Made by a program: the position numbers and the translations under genes
DNA from: Bacillota bacterium
GTDB taxonomy: Bacteria > Bacillota > Desulfitobacteriia > Desulfitobacteriales > Desulfitobacteriaceae
Direction of reading: 5' to 3'
DNA length: 17,116 nt
Assembly: GCA_021849995.1 (NCBI GenBank)
Contig: JAJZSC010000012.1
Location: 1-17,116 of the forward strand
Part shown: one piece after another, positions 1 through 7,455 of the stretch
Layout of the letters: each line of letters opens with the position of its first letter
Position numbering within the stretch: the stretch's first letter is position 1
Notes under the pieces: model-generated
Told to the model about the DNA's origin: nothing
Databases searched by the model: none
What the model saw: only the letters and a program-made list of their open reading frames with translations

Positions 1-120
1 CAAGCTCCGGGCTTGACATAAAGAAATCTTGGCTGGCGCCAAGTCTTAAGACGCAGGCGGCTGGTCAAATGCTATGCCGTCCTGGCGCATTTGACACTCG
101 ACACATCGTGTGTCAGCGCC
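1..120. repeat. Cluster of inverted repeats in the left flank
   Basis: No gene is visible in positions 1-188, but the first 120 bases hold a series of inverted repeats. CAAGC (1-5) can pair with GCTTG (11-15), CTTGGC (28-33) with GCCAAG (38-43), and GTCAAATGC (64-72) with GCATTTGAC (87-95). GACACA (100-105) can pair with TGTGTC (109-114). GGCGC (84-88) plus TGACAC (92-97) can pair with GTGTCA plus GCGCC (110-120) around a three-base bulge. Several of these share bases and so are mutually exclusive. None is followed by a T run, so I do not call a terminator. It could be a dispersed intergenic repeat, an mRNA leader structure or the tail of an upstream element. Confidence 0.5.
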
Positions 121-188
121 ATATATGCACTTATGCCACTATAAATTAAACTTCTAAAATTTTGGTATAAAAAAAGAGGTGTTACCAC

Positions 189-1433
189 ATGTTGCTTAAA
201 CAATTCGATTTAAAAGAATCAATCCAGCTTTTGCGTATGGATGATGAGCAATTACGTCTATTGAAAGAATTCCGGCCAGTTCTGGAAAAGAATGCAGATG
301 AGATTGTTCGTTGTTTCTATGCTCATGTCAGCAGTATAAAAGGATTAAGGGATATTATTGATAGGTTTTCTCACATAGATAAGTTGAGTGTGACTATGAA
401 GAAATACCTGTTAAGCATCTTTCCGGATAAGATCGATGAGGAATTCATGGCATGGCGTATAACTATTGGAAATGTACATAACAGGATAAACCTGCCGCCT
501 TTTTATTATCTAGGTGCTTACCAGGCCTTATATGATGAAGTGCTCCCACTGATTTTCCAGCACTATCGCAAGAAGCCTGAGCAGGCTTTGCGTTTAAGCC
601 AGGCTTTTTTGAGGATATCCAGCTTTGACCAGCAGGTGGTTATGGCAAGCTATATTCAATCATATATGCAAGAAATCGATAAAAAGGCCGAGCTTGAACA
701 AGCACTCATGGAAATTGACTCTTTACAACGCAGGGTAAGTGAAGCTTCTCAGGCTCTGGCAGCTACTTCGGAAGAGACTGCTGCCTCGGCTTCACAGATG
801 CATGAGGCAACAGAACTAATTTCTCGTAATGCTACAGATGCATCACATTTTTCCCAACAAGTTGACAATTTGGCCAAGGTGGGAGCCCAAAAGATTCAAC
901 AAATCTCTGAGAGGATTTTGAATCTGGCGCAAATGACCGGGCAAATGCAGGAAAGAATGGCTGAGCTTGACCAAAGTTCAGCCAGAATAGCAAATATAAC
1001 CAATGTAATTAAGGAAATTGCTTCTCAGACTAATCTCCTCGCTTTAAATGCTGCTATAGAAGCAGCTCGGGCAGGGGATAGCGGGAGAGGTTTTGGGGTT
1101 GTCGCGGAAGAGGTAAAGAAGCTGGCTGCACATTCAGAACAATCCGTCAAAGAGATTAGTGCTATGATTGCTTTAACCAAGCAAAATACAGTTGCCGTAA
1201 ATAAAGCCATTTCTCAGACAACGGAGGCCATGCAGCAGGCAGCAGCAGAGGCCCAGGAAGTAGTAGGCAGTTTTAGCGAGATTATGGGTGCCATAAATTC
1301 AAGTATAAAGCAGGTTCAGGAGATTGCCTCACAAATGGACTCCCTGGCCCTTACTGCCGGTCAAATAGGTGCAGCTTCTGAAGATGTTGCCGAATCGGCT
1401 ACAGCTTTAGCCCAAATGGGAATAAGGGAATAA
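189..1433 (+). CDS. Globin-coupled methyl-accepting chemoreceptor (HemAT-like, soluble)
   Basis: A 414-residue cytoplasmic chemoreceptor with no membrane segment. Residues about 10-165 form a protoglobin-type sensor domain. The segment NVHNRINLPPFYYLGAYQ (95-112) matches the HemAT F-helix region, with His97 as the expected proximal haem ligand. A linker with coiled-coil character runs to about 190. The rest is an MCP signalling domain whose conserved hairpin tip covers 275-313 (KEIASQTNLLALNAAIEAA, then RAGDSGRGFGVVAEEVKKLA), which is the CheA/CheW contact region. HemAT proteins bind O2 at haem and signal to the flagellar motor through CheA. AGAGGTG at 175-181 supports the ATG at 189. The next gene begins 25 bp downstream with no terminator between, so the two are probably co-transcribed. 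Family assignment is strong; the ligand (O2, NO or CO) is inferred. Confidence 0.93.
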   Translation: MLLKQFDLKESIQLLRMDDEQLRLLKEFRPVLEKNADEIVRCFYAHVSSIKGLRDIIDRFSHIDKLSVTMKKYLLSIFPDKIDEEFMAWRITIGNVHNRINLPPFYYLGAYQALYDEVLPLIFQHYRKKPEQALRLSQAFLRISSFDQQVVMASYIQSYMQEIDKKAELEQALMEIDSLQRRVSEASQALAATSEETAASASQMHEATELISRNATDASHFSQQVDNLAKVGAQKIQQISERILNLAQMTGQMQERMAELDQSSARIANITNVIKEIASQTNLLALNAAIEAARAGDSGRGFGVVAEEVKKLAAHSEQSVKEISAMIALTKQNTVAVNKAISQTTEAMQQAAAEAQEVVGSFSEIMGAINSSIKQVQEIASQMDSLALTAGQIGAASEDVAESATALAQMGIRE

Positions 1434-1458
1434 TTATTGGGTTGATAGAGGTGACGAT

Positions 1459-2679
1459 GTGTTAAGTACGGCTTTTTATATTAGGAGAATGTGGAGTTTT
1501 TCGCGTGCGTTAGACTTGGCTTTGATAGATGAAGAGATAGAGCGCGGTTTTAAAGTTTCGTTAGGACAGAGGCATGGTGAACGGGTAGCGTATATTGCTC
1601 TTAGTATAGGAAAAGAACTAGGTTTTTCACGGGAAGACCTGATTAACTTAATAATTGCTGGGCTTTTACACGATATTGGAGCAATAGGTGGCTTCAGACA
1701 ATTCCATGGTGATCAAAGGTTGGCGGAAGAGCACTCCAGGATTGGTGCTTCGATCGTGAGGAGGCTTAAGCAAGGTGAGAGCCTTGCTCTGGCAATCAAA
1801 TACCACCACGAAACACCGGACCCGAATCATGGTGCGCTTGGAATCTTTGATGTCCCTATGTCTGCTAAGATTTTGTCTTTGGCAGATAAGCTCGATGTGA
1901 ATATTGCCAGAACTCTGGCAACCCGCGCTGAACGGGAGAAAATAATTTCCTGGGTTAAAGAACATACGGGGTCACTGGTTTTTCAAGAAGTATCTGAGGC
2001 TTTCATCAGAGTTTCTGCAAGAGAAGCCTTCTGGATGGATCTGAATCAACCTGAGCTGTTGCATATTTCTTTAGAAAGACTTTTTGGGTCGAGCTTTAGA
2101 ATTGTCCAACCTGTAGAAGGTGACAAAGATTCAACTTATGAATTAGCCTTAATTTTTGCTGACCTAATTGACCAGAAAAGCAGCTTTACAGCAACTCATT
2201 CGCGTTCTGTAGCTCAAGTTGCGGGTAGTCTGGCTGAGGCTTTAGACTGGGACTCGGATCAGATTCAAGAAATAAAGGTGGCAGGACTTCTTCATGATCT
2301 CGGCAAGTTAGCTGTACCTAAGAAAATACTTGACAAACCTGGCTCACTAGATCAAGACGAATTAGCTCAGATACGTACTCATACATATTACACGTATAGG
2401 CTTTTAACTGATGCGGGTTTTCCGGGACATATAGTACGGTGGGCTGCTTATCATCATGAAAGATTAGATGGTAAAGGTTATCCGTTTGGAGTGGTCGGGG
2501 AGGAACTTTGCACCGGTTCGAGACTAATGACAATAGCTGATATCTATGCGGCTTTAACGGAAGACCGCCCATACCGGAAGGAGATGACACCTGCAGAGGC
2601 TTTAGGGATCATCGCCAAAGGAATCGGAACCAGTGTGGACCAGAAACTGTTTGAAGTGGCCAAACGAGTACTTGCTTAA
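1459..2679 (+). CDS. Tandem HD / HD-GYP domain protein, putative c-di-GMP phosphodiesterase
   Basis: A 406-residue protein with two HD-type metal-dependent phosphohydrolase domains and no membrane segment. The C-terminal domain (about 225-406) is a canonical HD-GYP: H247, HD at 279-280, H308, then HHERLDGKGYP at 332-342, and D361. Such domains hydrolyse cyclic di-GMP. The N-terminal domain (about 30-200) keeps H39, HD at 71-72 and HH at 116-117, but the GYP signature is replaced by HETPDPNHG, so its substrate is unclear. The GTG start at 1459 is chosen because AGAGGTG (1447-1453) sits five bases upstream; an in-frame ATG at 1489 has its Shine-Dalgarno too close. The gene follows the globin chemoreceptor by 25 bp, which suggests a linked oxygen-sensing and second-messenger output. 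A terminator follows. Confidence 0.88.
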   Translation: MLSTAFYIRRMWSFSRALDLALIDEEIERGFKVSLGQRHGERVAYIALSIGKELGFSREDLINLIIAGLLHDIGAIGGFRQFHGDQRLAEEHSRIGASIVRRLKQGESLALAIKYHHETPDPNHGALGIFDVPMSAKILSLADKLDVNIARTLATRAEREKIISWVKEHTGSLVFQEVSEAFIRVSAREAFWMDLNQPELLHISLERLFGSSFRIVQPVEGDKDSTYELALIFADLIDQKSSFTATHSRSVAQVAGSLAEALDWDSDQIQEIKVAGLLHDLGKLAVPKKILDKPGSLDQDELAQIRTHTYYTYRLLTDAGFPGHIVRWAAYHHERLDGKGYPFGVVGEELCTGSRLMTIADIYAALTEDRPYRKEMTPAEALGIIAKGIGTSVDQKLFEVAKRVLA

Positions 2680-2685
2680 GTGTAT

Positions 2686-2712
2686 CCCGGCAGGAAACGG
2701 CCGGGTTTTTTC
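2686..2712 (+). terminator. Rho-independent terminator after the HD-GYP gene
   Basis: CCCGGC (2686-2691) and GCCGGG (2700-2705) form a six-pair GC stem with an eight-base loop, followed by six T residues. It begins seven bases after the stop codon and closes the chemoreceptor/HD-GYP unit. Confidence 0.9.
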
Positions 2713-2921
2713 TATTGCGACAAAATGATATGAAAACCGGTCTAAGGATTGCAATGCAGCTTGCCGACTCAGAAGAGAGGTATTCATTTTCTGACGGTAT
2801 CGAAGCATAGTTTGAAAAATTCCTAAAAGGGAAGTACTATGTAGGAAGGTATTTAGACATTCTTTGGAGTATTATACAAAAAACTATTAGTAGCTACACT
2901 TAGGGCAGAAAGGAAAAGAAA

Positions 2922-3566
2922 GTGTTTTATCCATTTGAACTGGAAAAGTATTTGGGTGACTTGCTCCCCGAGCGGGATCCGTTGCTGCAAGAAATGGAAG
3001 AGCAGGCTTTACTTGAAACTATACCGGTAGTCACTCCAGCTGTAGGGAATTTCTTGGCTCAGCTGGTTCAAGTACATAACTCAAAAAACATCTTGGAGAT
3101 CGGAACAGCTATCGGTTATTCTACCCTTTGGCTTGCCCGGGCAGTGAAAATTAATAATGGCCATATTACTACTATTGATATGAATATAAACCGCAGAAAC
3201 CAAGCTTTGGAGTATTTTGAGCGTGCTAATCTGAGTGAATATATTACATCCCTGTTCGGGGATGCTAGAAAAATCCTGCCTGACTTGGAAAGTAAATTTG
3301 ATTTTGCCTTTATTGATGCTGCTAAAGGTGAGTATTTGGAATATTTGGAGCTAGTCACACCCTTGTTAGAATCAGGTGGATTACTAGTAATTGATAATGT
3401 ACTTTTTCGAGGTTGGGTAGTCCCGGGCTCAAACTTTGATGCAAAATATAACCGGATGGTTAATACGTTAAGGGAGTTTTTAACAAGGCTTTCCCAGGAT
3501 CCTAAGTACTTCACCAGTGTGTTGCCACTCGGGGATGGATTGGCGGTTAGTATTAAGATCAGCTAG
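2922..3566 (+). CDS. SAM-dependent O-methyltransferase, YrrM/TrmR-like
   Basis: A 214-residue class I methyltransferase of the catechol/caffeoyl-CoA O-methyltransferase family. The SAM-binding motif I is LEIGTAIGYST (58-68), the acidic residue after beta-2 is D86, and the divalent-metal ligands are in FIDAAKGEY (130-138) and VIDNVLFRG (156-164). Bacillus subtilis YrrM (TrmR) in this family methylates 5-hydroxyuridine in the tRNA anticodon loop to 5-methoxyuridine. That role is plausible here because rph and a tRNA cluster lie downstream, but other members act on small catechol-like molecules. The GTG start at 2922 has AAAGGAA about seven bases upstream. The next gene starts 33 bp after the stop, so it probably leads the operon that runs through rph. 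Confidence 0.82.
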   Translation: MFYPFELEKYLGDLLPERDPLLQEMEEQALLETIPVVTPAVGNFLAQLVQVHNSKNILEIGTAIGYSTLWLARAVKINNGHITTIDMNINRRNQALEYFERANLSEYITSLFGDARKILPDLESKFDFAFIDAAKGEYLEYLELVTPLLESGGLLVIDNVLFRGWVVPGSNFDAKYNRMVNTLREFLTRLSQDPKYFTSVLPLGDGLAVSIKIS

Positions 3567-3586
3567 ATAGTTAATAAATAAACAAT

Positions 3587-3602
3587 GGAGGTGGAATATT
3601 TG
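3587..3602 (+). promoter_or_regulatory. Strong Shine-Dalgarno that decides a TTG start
   Basis: GGAGGTGG (3587-3594) lies five bases before TTG (3600-3602). The in-frame ATG at 3585 overlaps this site and has no ribosome binding site of its own, so TTG at 3600 is the better start. ATG at 3609 is a weaker alternative because its spacing is 14 bases. Confidence 0.75.
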
Positions 3603-4532
3603 GCACCGATGTTTGTGCATGAACATCTGATGCAGGCTGTTTATTTTGCTCCAAGAGGGAAAAAACGCCTTGTGTTTCTTGGTATGAATTTGCAGGAACG
3701 GTATTTGAGTCCTGAAGATAAGCTGATTGGCTTTTTAGGGGATGCCGGAGCGGGGAAATCACTTTTGATCAGAGGGATGTTTCCTGGCCTTGAATTAACT
3801 AATGATGACGATGGTATCAATCTAAGGCCCCTTCCTTTGCTGGATGATGCAGATAGGGGGCACTTCCGCTCCCGAACCTACCATTTGGATGTTCGGTTTG
3901 AATCAGCATTTACCCAGCCTTGGATAATTGCTGATGCCATTAAAAAGGCGATTAACAAAGGTCGAAGAGTCGTGGTAGAGCATTTTGACCTAGTATATCC
4001 TTTCCTAGGTATGAATGCGGAAGTATTAATCGGGGTGGGGGAAGAAGTAATAGTTACCCGGCCGACGGTCTTTGGGCCTGAGCCGCAGAGTATTGCAGAG
4101 ATAGTATTTGATTCGATTAAATATAGACGAATGGCTCACAGTGCTGAAGATCTAACTGCCATGATCCTTGAAGAGATGGGATTAACGAAACCTCAAGTTC
4201 ATAGTGATATAAAGCATGGCTTTGTGCTGGAGTTTCCAGACAAGCCGGACATAGATCTTGACTTAGTAGAGTACAGAGTAAGACAGTTGATTCAAGCTGA
4301 TCTGCCTATCTGCTTTTCTGATGAAGAACACATTAGGGTAGGAGAGATCCAATATCCATGTACCGGTCCACGCATACATATAAAAAGAACTAGTGAAATT
4401 ACAGGTTTTCATCTACTTAAGGAATTTCGTTTTGATCCAGTACAAAAACTATATACTATAGCCGGTGTTGTTGGCGAAGATGTCGCTTTGACTAGGTCGG
4501 TGGATTTAGTTGCGGCGAGAACGCCTGTTTAG
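3600..4532 (+). CDS. P-loop nucleotide-binding protein of unknown function
   Basis: A protein of about 310 residues if the TTG at 3600 is used. It carries a clear Walker A motif GDAGAGKS (47-54 in that numbering), preceded by a hydrophobic strand. A strand ending in acidic residues, VVVEHFD (124-130), could be a Walker B-like element. The C-terminal 60 residues contain a conserved-looking segment with GPRIHIKRTSEITGF. I have a vague recollection that Clostridia proteins in this neighbourhood carry an automatic label mentioning an alanyl-tRNA synthetase additional domain, but I cannot confirm this from the sequence. It sits between the O-methyltransferase and rph with spacers of about 30 bp, so it is probably co-transcribed with RNA-processing genes. 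No signal peptide or membrane segment is visible. The role is unknown; a kinase or GTPase/ATPase acting on RNA or a nucleotide is only a guess. Confidence 0.7.
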   Translation: MAPMFVHEHLMQAVYFAPRGKKRLVFLGMNLQERYLSPEDKLIGFLGDAGAGKSLLIRGMFPGLELTNDDDGINLRPLPLLDDADRGHFRSRTYHLDVRFESAFTQPWIIADAIKKAINKGRRVVVEHFDLVYPFLGMNAEVLIGVGEEVIVTRPTVFGPEPQSIAEIVFDSIKYRRMAHSAEDLTAMILEEMGLTKPQVHSDIKHGFVLEFPDKPDIDLDLVEYRVRQLIQADLPICFSDEEHIRVGEIQYPCTGPRIHIKRTSEITGFHLLKEFRFDPVQKLYTIAGVVGEDVALTRSVDLVAARTPV

Positions 4533-4562
4533 ACTTAAAAACATTCGAAAAGGGGTTTTCTA

Positions 4563-5285
4563 ATGACAAGATTTGACGGTAGAGCAGCAGATCAACTTCG
4601 CCCAGTAAAGATAACCAGGAAGTATACGAGTATACCTGAAGGCTCTGTATTGATAGAAGTAGGTAATACAAGAGTGATTTGTACTGCCACTATAGAGGAG
4701 AAAGTTCCTCCTTTTCAAAAGGGAACCGGGTTAGGTTGGGTCACTGCTGAATACTCTATGCAGCATAGGGCCACGCAGCAACGCACTCAACGTGAGTCTA
4801 CCAAAGGCAAGGTTGGTGGCCGAACTATGGAGATTCAACGCCTGATAGGCAGAGCATTGCGCTCGATTGTTGACCTCAAGAAATTAGGAGAGAGGACAAT
4901 CTGGTTGGATTGCGACGTAATACAGGCAGATGGGGGAACCAGAACAGCATCTATAACCGGTGCTTACATAGCCTTAGTTGACGCTGTAAAATACCTGAAG
5001 GATAAGGGTCTGCTTAAGGATAATCCTATTCACGATACTCTGGCAGCGATTTCCGTAGGGAAAGTAGCAGGCCGGCCTGTCCTGGATCTAGCTTATGAGG
5101 AAGACTCTAAAGCTGAAGTCGATATGAATGTAGTAATGACTGGAGCAGGTAAATTTGTAGAGATTCAAGGTACGGCCGAAGAGATACCTTTTGACCGGAC
5201 TGAACTGGATAGTTTTTTACAGCTTGCTGAAAAAGGAATCCGTCAGCTAATGGAAGCGCAACAAGCCTCTCTAAGCGTAAAGTAA
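4563..5285 (+). CDS. rph: Ribonuclease PH
   Basis: A 240-residue RNase PH, the usual family length. This phosphate-dependent 3'-to-5' exoribonuclease trims extra nucleotides after the CCA end of tRNA precursors and forms a hexameric ring. Family hallmarks are the N-terminal RFDGR (3-7), TAEYSMQHRATQQR (61-74), the region RTMEIQRLIGRALR (87-100), the phosphate-binding GGTR (124-127) and the acidic catalytic segment YEEDSKAEVDMN (178-189) with D181 and D187. The ATG at 4563 is preceded by AAAAGGGG. It lies 30 bp after the P-loop gene and 138 bp before rdgB; rph-rdgB adjacency is common in bacteria. Its product would act on the three tRNAs encoded 0.8 kb downstream, among others. Confidence 0.97.
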   Translation: MTRFDGRAADQLRPVKITRKYTSIPEGSVLIEVGNTRVICTATIEEKVPPFQKGTGLGWVTAEYSMQHRATQQRTQRESTKGKVGGRTMEIQRLIGRALRSIVDLKKLGERTIWLDCDVIQADGGTRTASITGAYIALVDAVKYLKDKGLLKDNPIHDTLAAISVGKVAGRPVLDLAYEEDSKAEVDMNVVMTGAGKFVEIQGTAEEIPFDRTELDSFLQLAEKGIRQLMEAQQASLSVK

Positions 5286-5423
5286 TTAGCTTGAAGTATG
5301 TTTTAAAGTAAATATGTTTTACAGCAAGTAACTTTACGTAATTTCAGATAACTTCAGATAATCAATGACTTAAGAAAAATTAAATAAATCAAAAACTGAA
5401 ACAGTTGAGAGGAATAGTTTTAT

Positions 5424-6032
5424 ATGGTTTTAAAAGTACTGCTTGCAACCCAAAATCAAGGAAAGGTTAAGGAATTAAGGGATCTTTTAAAAGGTGAAGA
5501 TATCGATGTAATTTCTCTGCTTGAAATTGAAAATTGGGAAGAAGTAGAGGAAACGGGTTCAACTTTTGCGGAAAATGCCAAGATTAAGGCCAGAGCGGCC
5601 GCGAATCTCACGGGATATATCTCATTAGCAGACGATTCCGGTCTTGAAGTGGATGTCTTAGGTGGTGATCCTGGTGTATATTCCGCACGTTTTGCCGGAG
5701 AACCTAAAGATGATGAAAAAAATATTGACAAACTTTTATCATTATTAGAAAATATATCGGATGCTGAAAGAAAGGCAAGATTTCGTTGTGCTCTGGCAAT
5801 AATTACTCCCGAAGGAGAAGAATTTTTGACTGAAGGTACAGTTGAAGGGAAAATTCTGAGGCAGAGACGTGGTTCTGGCGGCTTTGGTTATGATCCAATA
5901 TTTAGCATTGCTGAATTAGGACGTACTATGGCAGAGTTAACTTTGGATCAAAAAAATAAATTAAGTCATCGTGCAGAAGCTTTTAGAAAAGCTATCCCAA
6001 TCTTGCAAGAATTGGCACGAAAGAGCCTTTAA
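5424..6032 (+). CDS. rdgB: XTP/dITP pyrophosphatase (RdgB/HAM1 family)
   Basis: A 202-residue house-cleaning enzyme that hydrolyses non-canonical purine triphosphates (dITP, XTP, ITP) to monophosphate and pyrophosphate, keeping inosine and xanthosine out of DNA and RNA. Diagnostic segments are LLATQNQGKVKEL (6-18, substrate-binding loop), LADDSGLEVDVLGGDPGVYS (68-87, metal and catalytic residues), GSGGFGYDPIF (150-160, base recognition) and SHRAEAF (181-187). AGAGGAA at 5408-5414 lies nine bases before the ATG. The 138 bp between rph and this gene are AT-rich and contain a tandem direct repeat (TTCAGATAA at 5343-5351 and 5353-5361) but no convincing terminator, so read-through from rph is possible. 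Length and motifs are complete. Confidence 0.97.
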   Translation: MVLKVLLATQNQGKVKELRDLLKGEDIDVISLLEIENWEEVEETGSTFAENAKIKARAAANLTGYISLADDSGLEVDVLGGDPGVYSARFAGEPKDDEKNIDKLLSLLENISDAERKARFRCALAIITPEGEEFLTEGTVEGKILRQRRGSGGFGYDPIFSIAELGRTMAELTLDQKNKLSHRAEAFRKAIPILQELARKSL

Positions 6033-6060
6033 AAAACTTAAATTTATTTTAAACTATTGC

Positions 6061-6089
6061 TTGACTATTAACTTCTATTGATATAAAAT
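6061..6089 (+). promoter_or_regulatory. Sigma-A-type promoter for the tRNA cluster
   Basis: TTGACT (6061-6066), a 17-base spacer and TAAAAT (6084-6089) make a good vegetative promoter, preceded by an AT-rich stretch that could serve as an UP element. The -10 ends 17 bases before the first tRNA. Confidence 0.75.
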
Positions 6090-6106
6090 AGTCATTGTCA
6101 CGTGAG

Positions 6107-6184
6107 CGGGGCATAGCGCAGTTTGGCTAGCGCGCCTGCCTTGGGAGCAGGAGGCCGGGGGTTCAAATCCCTCTGCCCCGACCA
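6107..6184 (+). tRNA. tRNA-Pro (anticodon UGG)
   Basis: A full cloverleaf. The acceptor arm CGGGGCA (6107-6113) pairs with TGCCCCG (6174-6180), followed by discriminator A and an encoded CCA (6182-6184). The anticodon stem CCTGC/GCAGG encloses the loop CTTGGGA, giving anticodon TGG. The T arm contains GGTTCAAATCC. It reads CCN proline codons and is the first member of a three-gene cluster. Confidence 0.96.
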
Positions 6185-6238
6185 TTTTTCAATCAATACT
6201 CGGGCGCTTTTGGGTAATATAGCCCGGACAGCAGGAAT

Positions 6239-6315
6239 GCGCCTGTAGCTCAGTTGGATAGAGCATCTGCCTTCTAAGCAGGTTGTCGGGAGTTCGAATC
6301 TCTCCAGGCGCACCA
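6239..6315 (+). tRNA. tRNA-Arg (anticodon UCU)
   Basis: The acceptor arm GCGCCTG (6239-6245) pairs with CAGGCGC (6305-6311), then discriminator A and an encoded CCA. The anticodon stem TCTGC/GCAGG encloses CTTCTAA, giving TCT, which reads AGA/AGG. A T arm with AGTTCGAATCT is present. The 54-base spacer before it can form a short stem (6201-6205 with 6222-6226), probably part of precursor processing. Confidence 0.96.
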
Positions 6316-6330
6316 TAGTAAATTAAACGT

Positions 6331-6407
6331 GGTGGTTGTGGCGAAGTGGTTAACGCACCGGATTGTGGCTCCGGCACTCGGGGGTTCAAGTCCCCTCATC
6401 CACCCCA
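6331..6407 (+). tRNA. tRNA-His (anticodon GUG)
   Basis: The anticodon stem CCGGA/TCCGG encloses TTGTGGC, giving GTG. The extra G at -1 typical of tRNA-His is encoded at 6331 and faces C73 at 6404; CCA is encoded at 6405-6407. The acceptor arm GTGGTTG (6332-6338) against CATCCAC (6397-6403) has one U-U mismatch (6336 with 6399); the other six pairs are canonical. The D and T arms are normal. Confidence 0.95.
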
Positions 6408-6421
6408 TATAGTTAAAAAGC

Positions 6422-6453
6422 AACACTGGAGTATCTCCAGTGTTATTTTATTT
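6422..6453 (+). terminator. Terminator of the tRNA cluster
   Basis: AACACTGGAG (6422-6431) and CTCCAGTGTT (6435-6444) form a perfect 10-pair stem with a three-base loop, followed by an AT-rich tail with two T runs. Confidence 0.85.
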
Positions 6454-6555
6454 CATTGCTTTGCTCATGAAACTTTCCCCTTCGATTCACTTCCAGAAGG
6501 AGTTTCGTTAATTGACAGGTTATGTAGGAAAAATACAACAAAACTCCCTAAGGTC

Positions 6556-6584
6556 TTGACTTAATTTTCTAAATTGGTCATACT
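6556..6584 (+). promoter_or_regulatory. Promoter of the IclR-family regulator
   Basis: TTGACT (6556-6561), a 17-base spacer and CATACT (6579-6584). Transcription would start near 6591, just before the three-half-site operator at 6599-6624, which fits autorepression. Confidence 0.6.
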
Positions 6585-6598
6585 AATTTGTAGAAGTG

Positions 6599-6624
6599 CG
6601 AAACGAGGTTTCAAATTTTGAAAC
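6599..6624 (+). promoter_or_regulatory. Three-half-site operator, copy 0 (IclR autoregulation)
   Basis: Half-site CGAAAC (6599-6604), three bases, inverted half-site GTTTCA (6608-6613), five bases, then direct half-site TGAAAC (6619-6624), exactly 20 bp after the first. In this copy the second and third half-sites also form an eight-base inverted repeat, GTTTCAAA / TTTGAAAC, around one base. It lies in the leader between the promoter and the GTG start. Confidence 0.75.
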
Positions 6625-6643
6625 AATGGATGGAGGACAAGTA

Positions 6644-7423
6644 GTGACTGAAAAATATGTTCAAACATTAGAACGCTCTTTAGATATATTGGAAGTATTG
6701 GCACAAGCAGAAGAACCTCTTGGTGTCACCGAAATAGGAAACCGTATTAGCTTGCACAAAAGTACAGTACACCGGATCCTTCAAACTCTTTGCTATCGAG
6801 GGTATGTGGAAAAGGAAAAGAATAATGAGCGCTATCATTTAGGACTTAAGATTGTTGAATTAGGAATCCGTTTCTTTAATGACCTCGAAATTAGGAAGGT
6901 AGCAGCTCCATTCTTAGCTGATCTGGCTAAATCCTTTGATGAGGTCGTTCACCTAGTACTACCGGATGATGGTGAAGTTGTTTATATAGATAAACGGGAG
7001 AGTTCTCATGTAGTAAGTATGCGTTCTAAGGTGGGCCGCAGGGCGCCGATGCACTGTACAGCAGTTGGTAAAGCCATACTTTCTACTATGCCTGAGGAAG
7101 AAGTCAGGCAGATCCTAAAAGAGAAAGGCATGCCAAAGTATACAGCTTATACAGTTACTAATCCTGACGAACTACTTGAGAAATTAAAGGTTATTAAGCA
7201 GACGAGAATAGCTGAAGAACAAGAAGAAAACGAAATTGGTATAGTTTGTGCGGGTACTCCGATTTTTGACTATTCCGGCCGGGCCATCGGAGCTATCAGT
7301 GTTTCCGGACCCGCAAGCAGAATCAGGGAAAAAGGCCTTGAGAGAATCGGGCAAGAACTGAAGCAAGCAGGTGAACAAATATCTGCAAGCCTTGGCTTTA
7401 ACTACTTCGGTAGTGCTGTCTAA
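6644..7423 (+). CDS. IclR-family transcriptional regulator
   Basis: A protein of 259 residues if translated from GTG at 6644, close to the usual family length. Residues about 7-65 form the winged helix-turn-helix (recognition region GVTEIGNRISLHKSTVHRIL, 27-46). Residues about 85-250 are the effector-binding domain, with the family signature around VGRRAPMHCTAVGKAIL (130-146). An upstream in-frame GTG at 6596 would add 16 residues, but it has no ribosome binding site and would place the operator inside the coding region. GTG at 6644 has GGAGGA six bases upstream. The same operator occurs upstream of this gene and of both genes that follow, so it is very probably the autoregulated controller of the carboligase locus. 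E. coli AllR, an IclR-family regulator that responds to glyoxylate, controls gcl; a similar effector here is only inference. Confidence 0.93.
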   Translation: MTEKYVQTLERSLDILEVLAQAEEPLGVTEIGNRISLHKSTVHRILQTLCYRGYVEKEKNNERYHLGLKIVELGIRFFNDLEIRKVAAPFLADLAKSFDEVVHLVLPDDGEVVYIDKRESSHVVSMRSKVGRRAPMHCTAVGKAILSTMPEEEVRQILKEKGMPKYTAYTVTNPDELLEKLKVIKQTRIAEEQEENEIGIVCAGTPIFDYSGRAIGAISVSGPASRIREKGLERIGQELKQAGEQISASLGFNYFGSAV

Positions 7424-7455
7424 TCTTGAATTTATGCTATGATCGACTATAAAAA

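Noticed and set aside
5343..5361. Tandem TTCAGATAA repeat between rph and rdgB as a regulatory or mobile feature
   Set aside because: Only two short copies in AT-rich sequence; no link to a promoter or element could be shown.
5397..5422. TGAAAC upstream of rdgB as another IclR operator
   Set aside because: The inverted half-site and the +20 half-site are both missing.
6098..6389. Leftward open frames with sequence like RFELPTTCLEGRC
   Set aside because: They are antisense translations of the tRNA-Pro, tRNA-Arg and tRNA-His genes, a well-known annotation artefact.
6346..6564. Rightward 72-codon open frame
   Set aside because: It starts inside tRNA-His, crosses the terminator hairpin and has no ribosome binding site.
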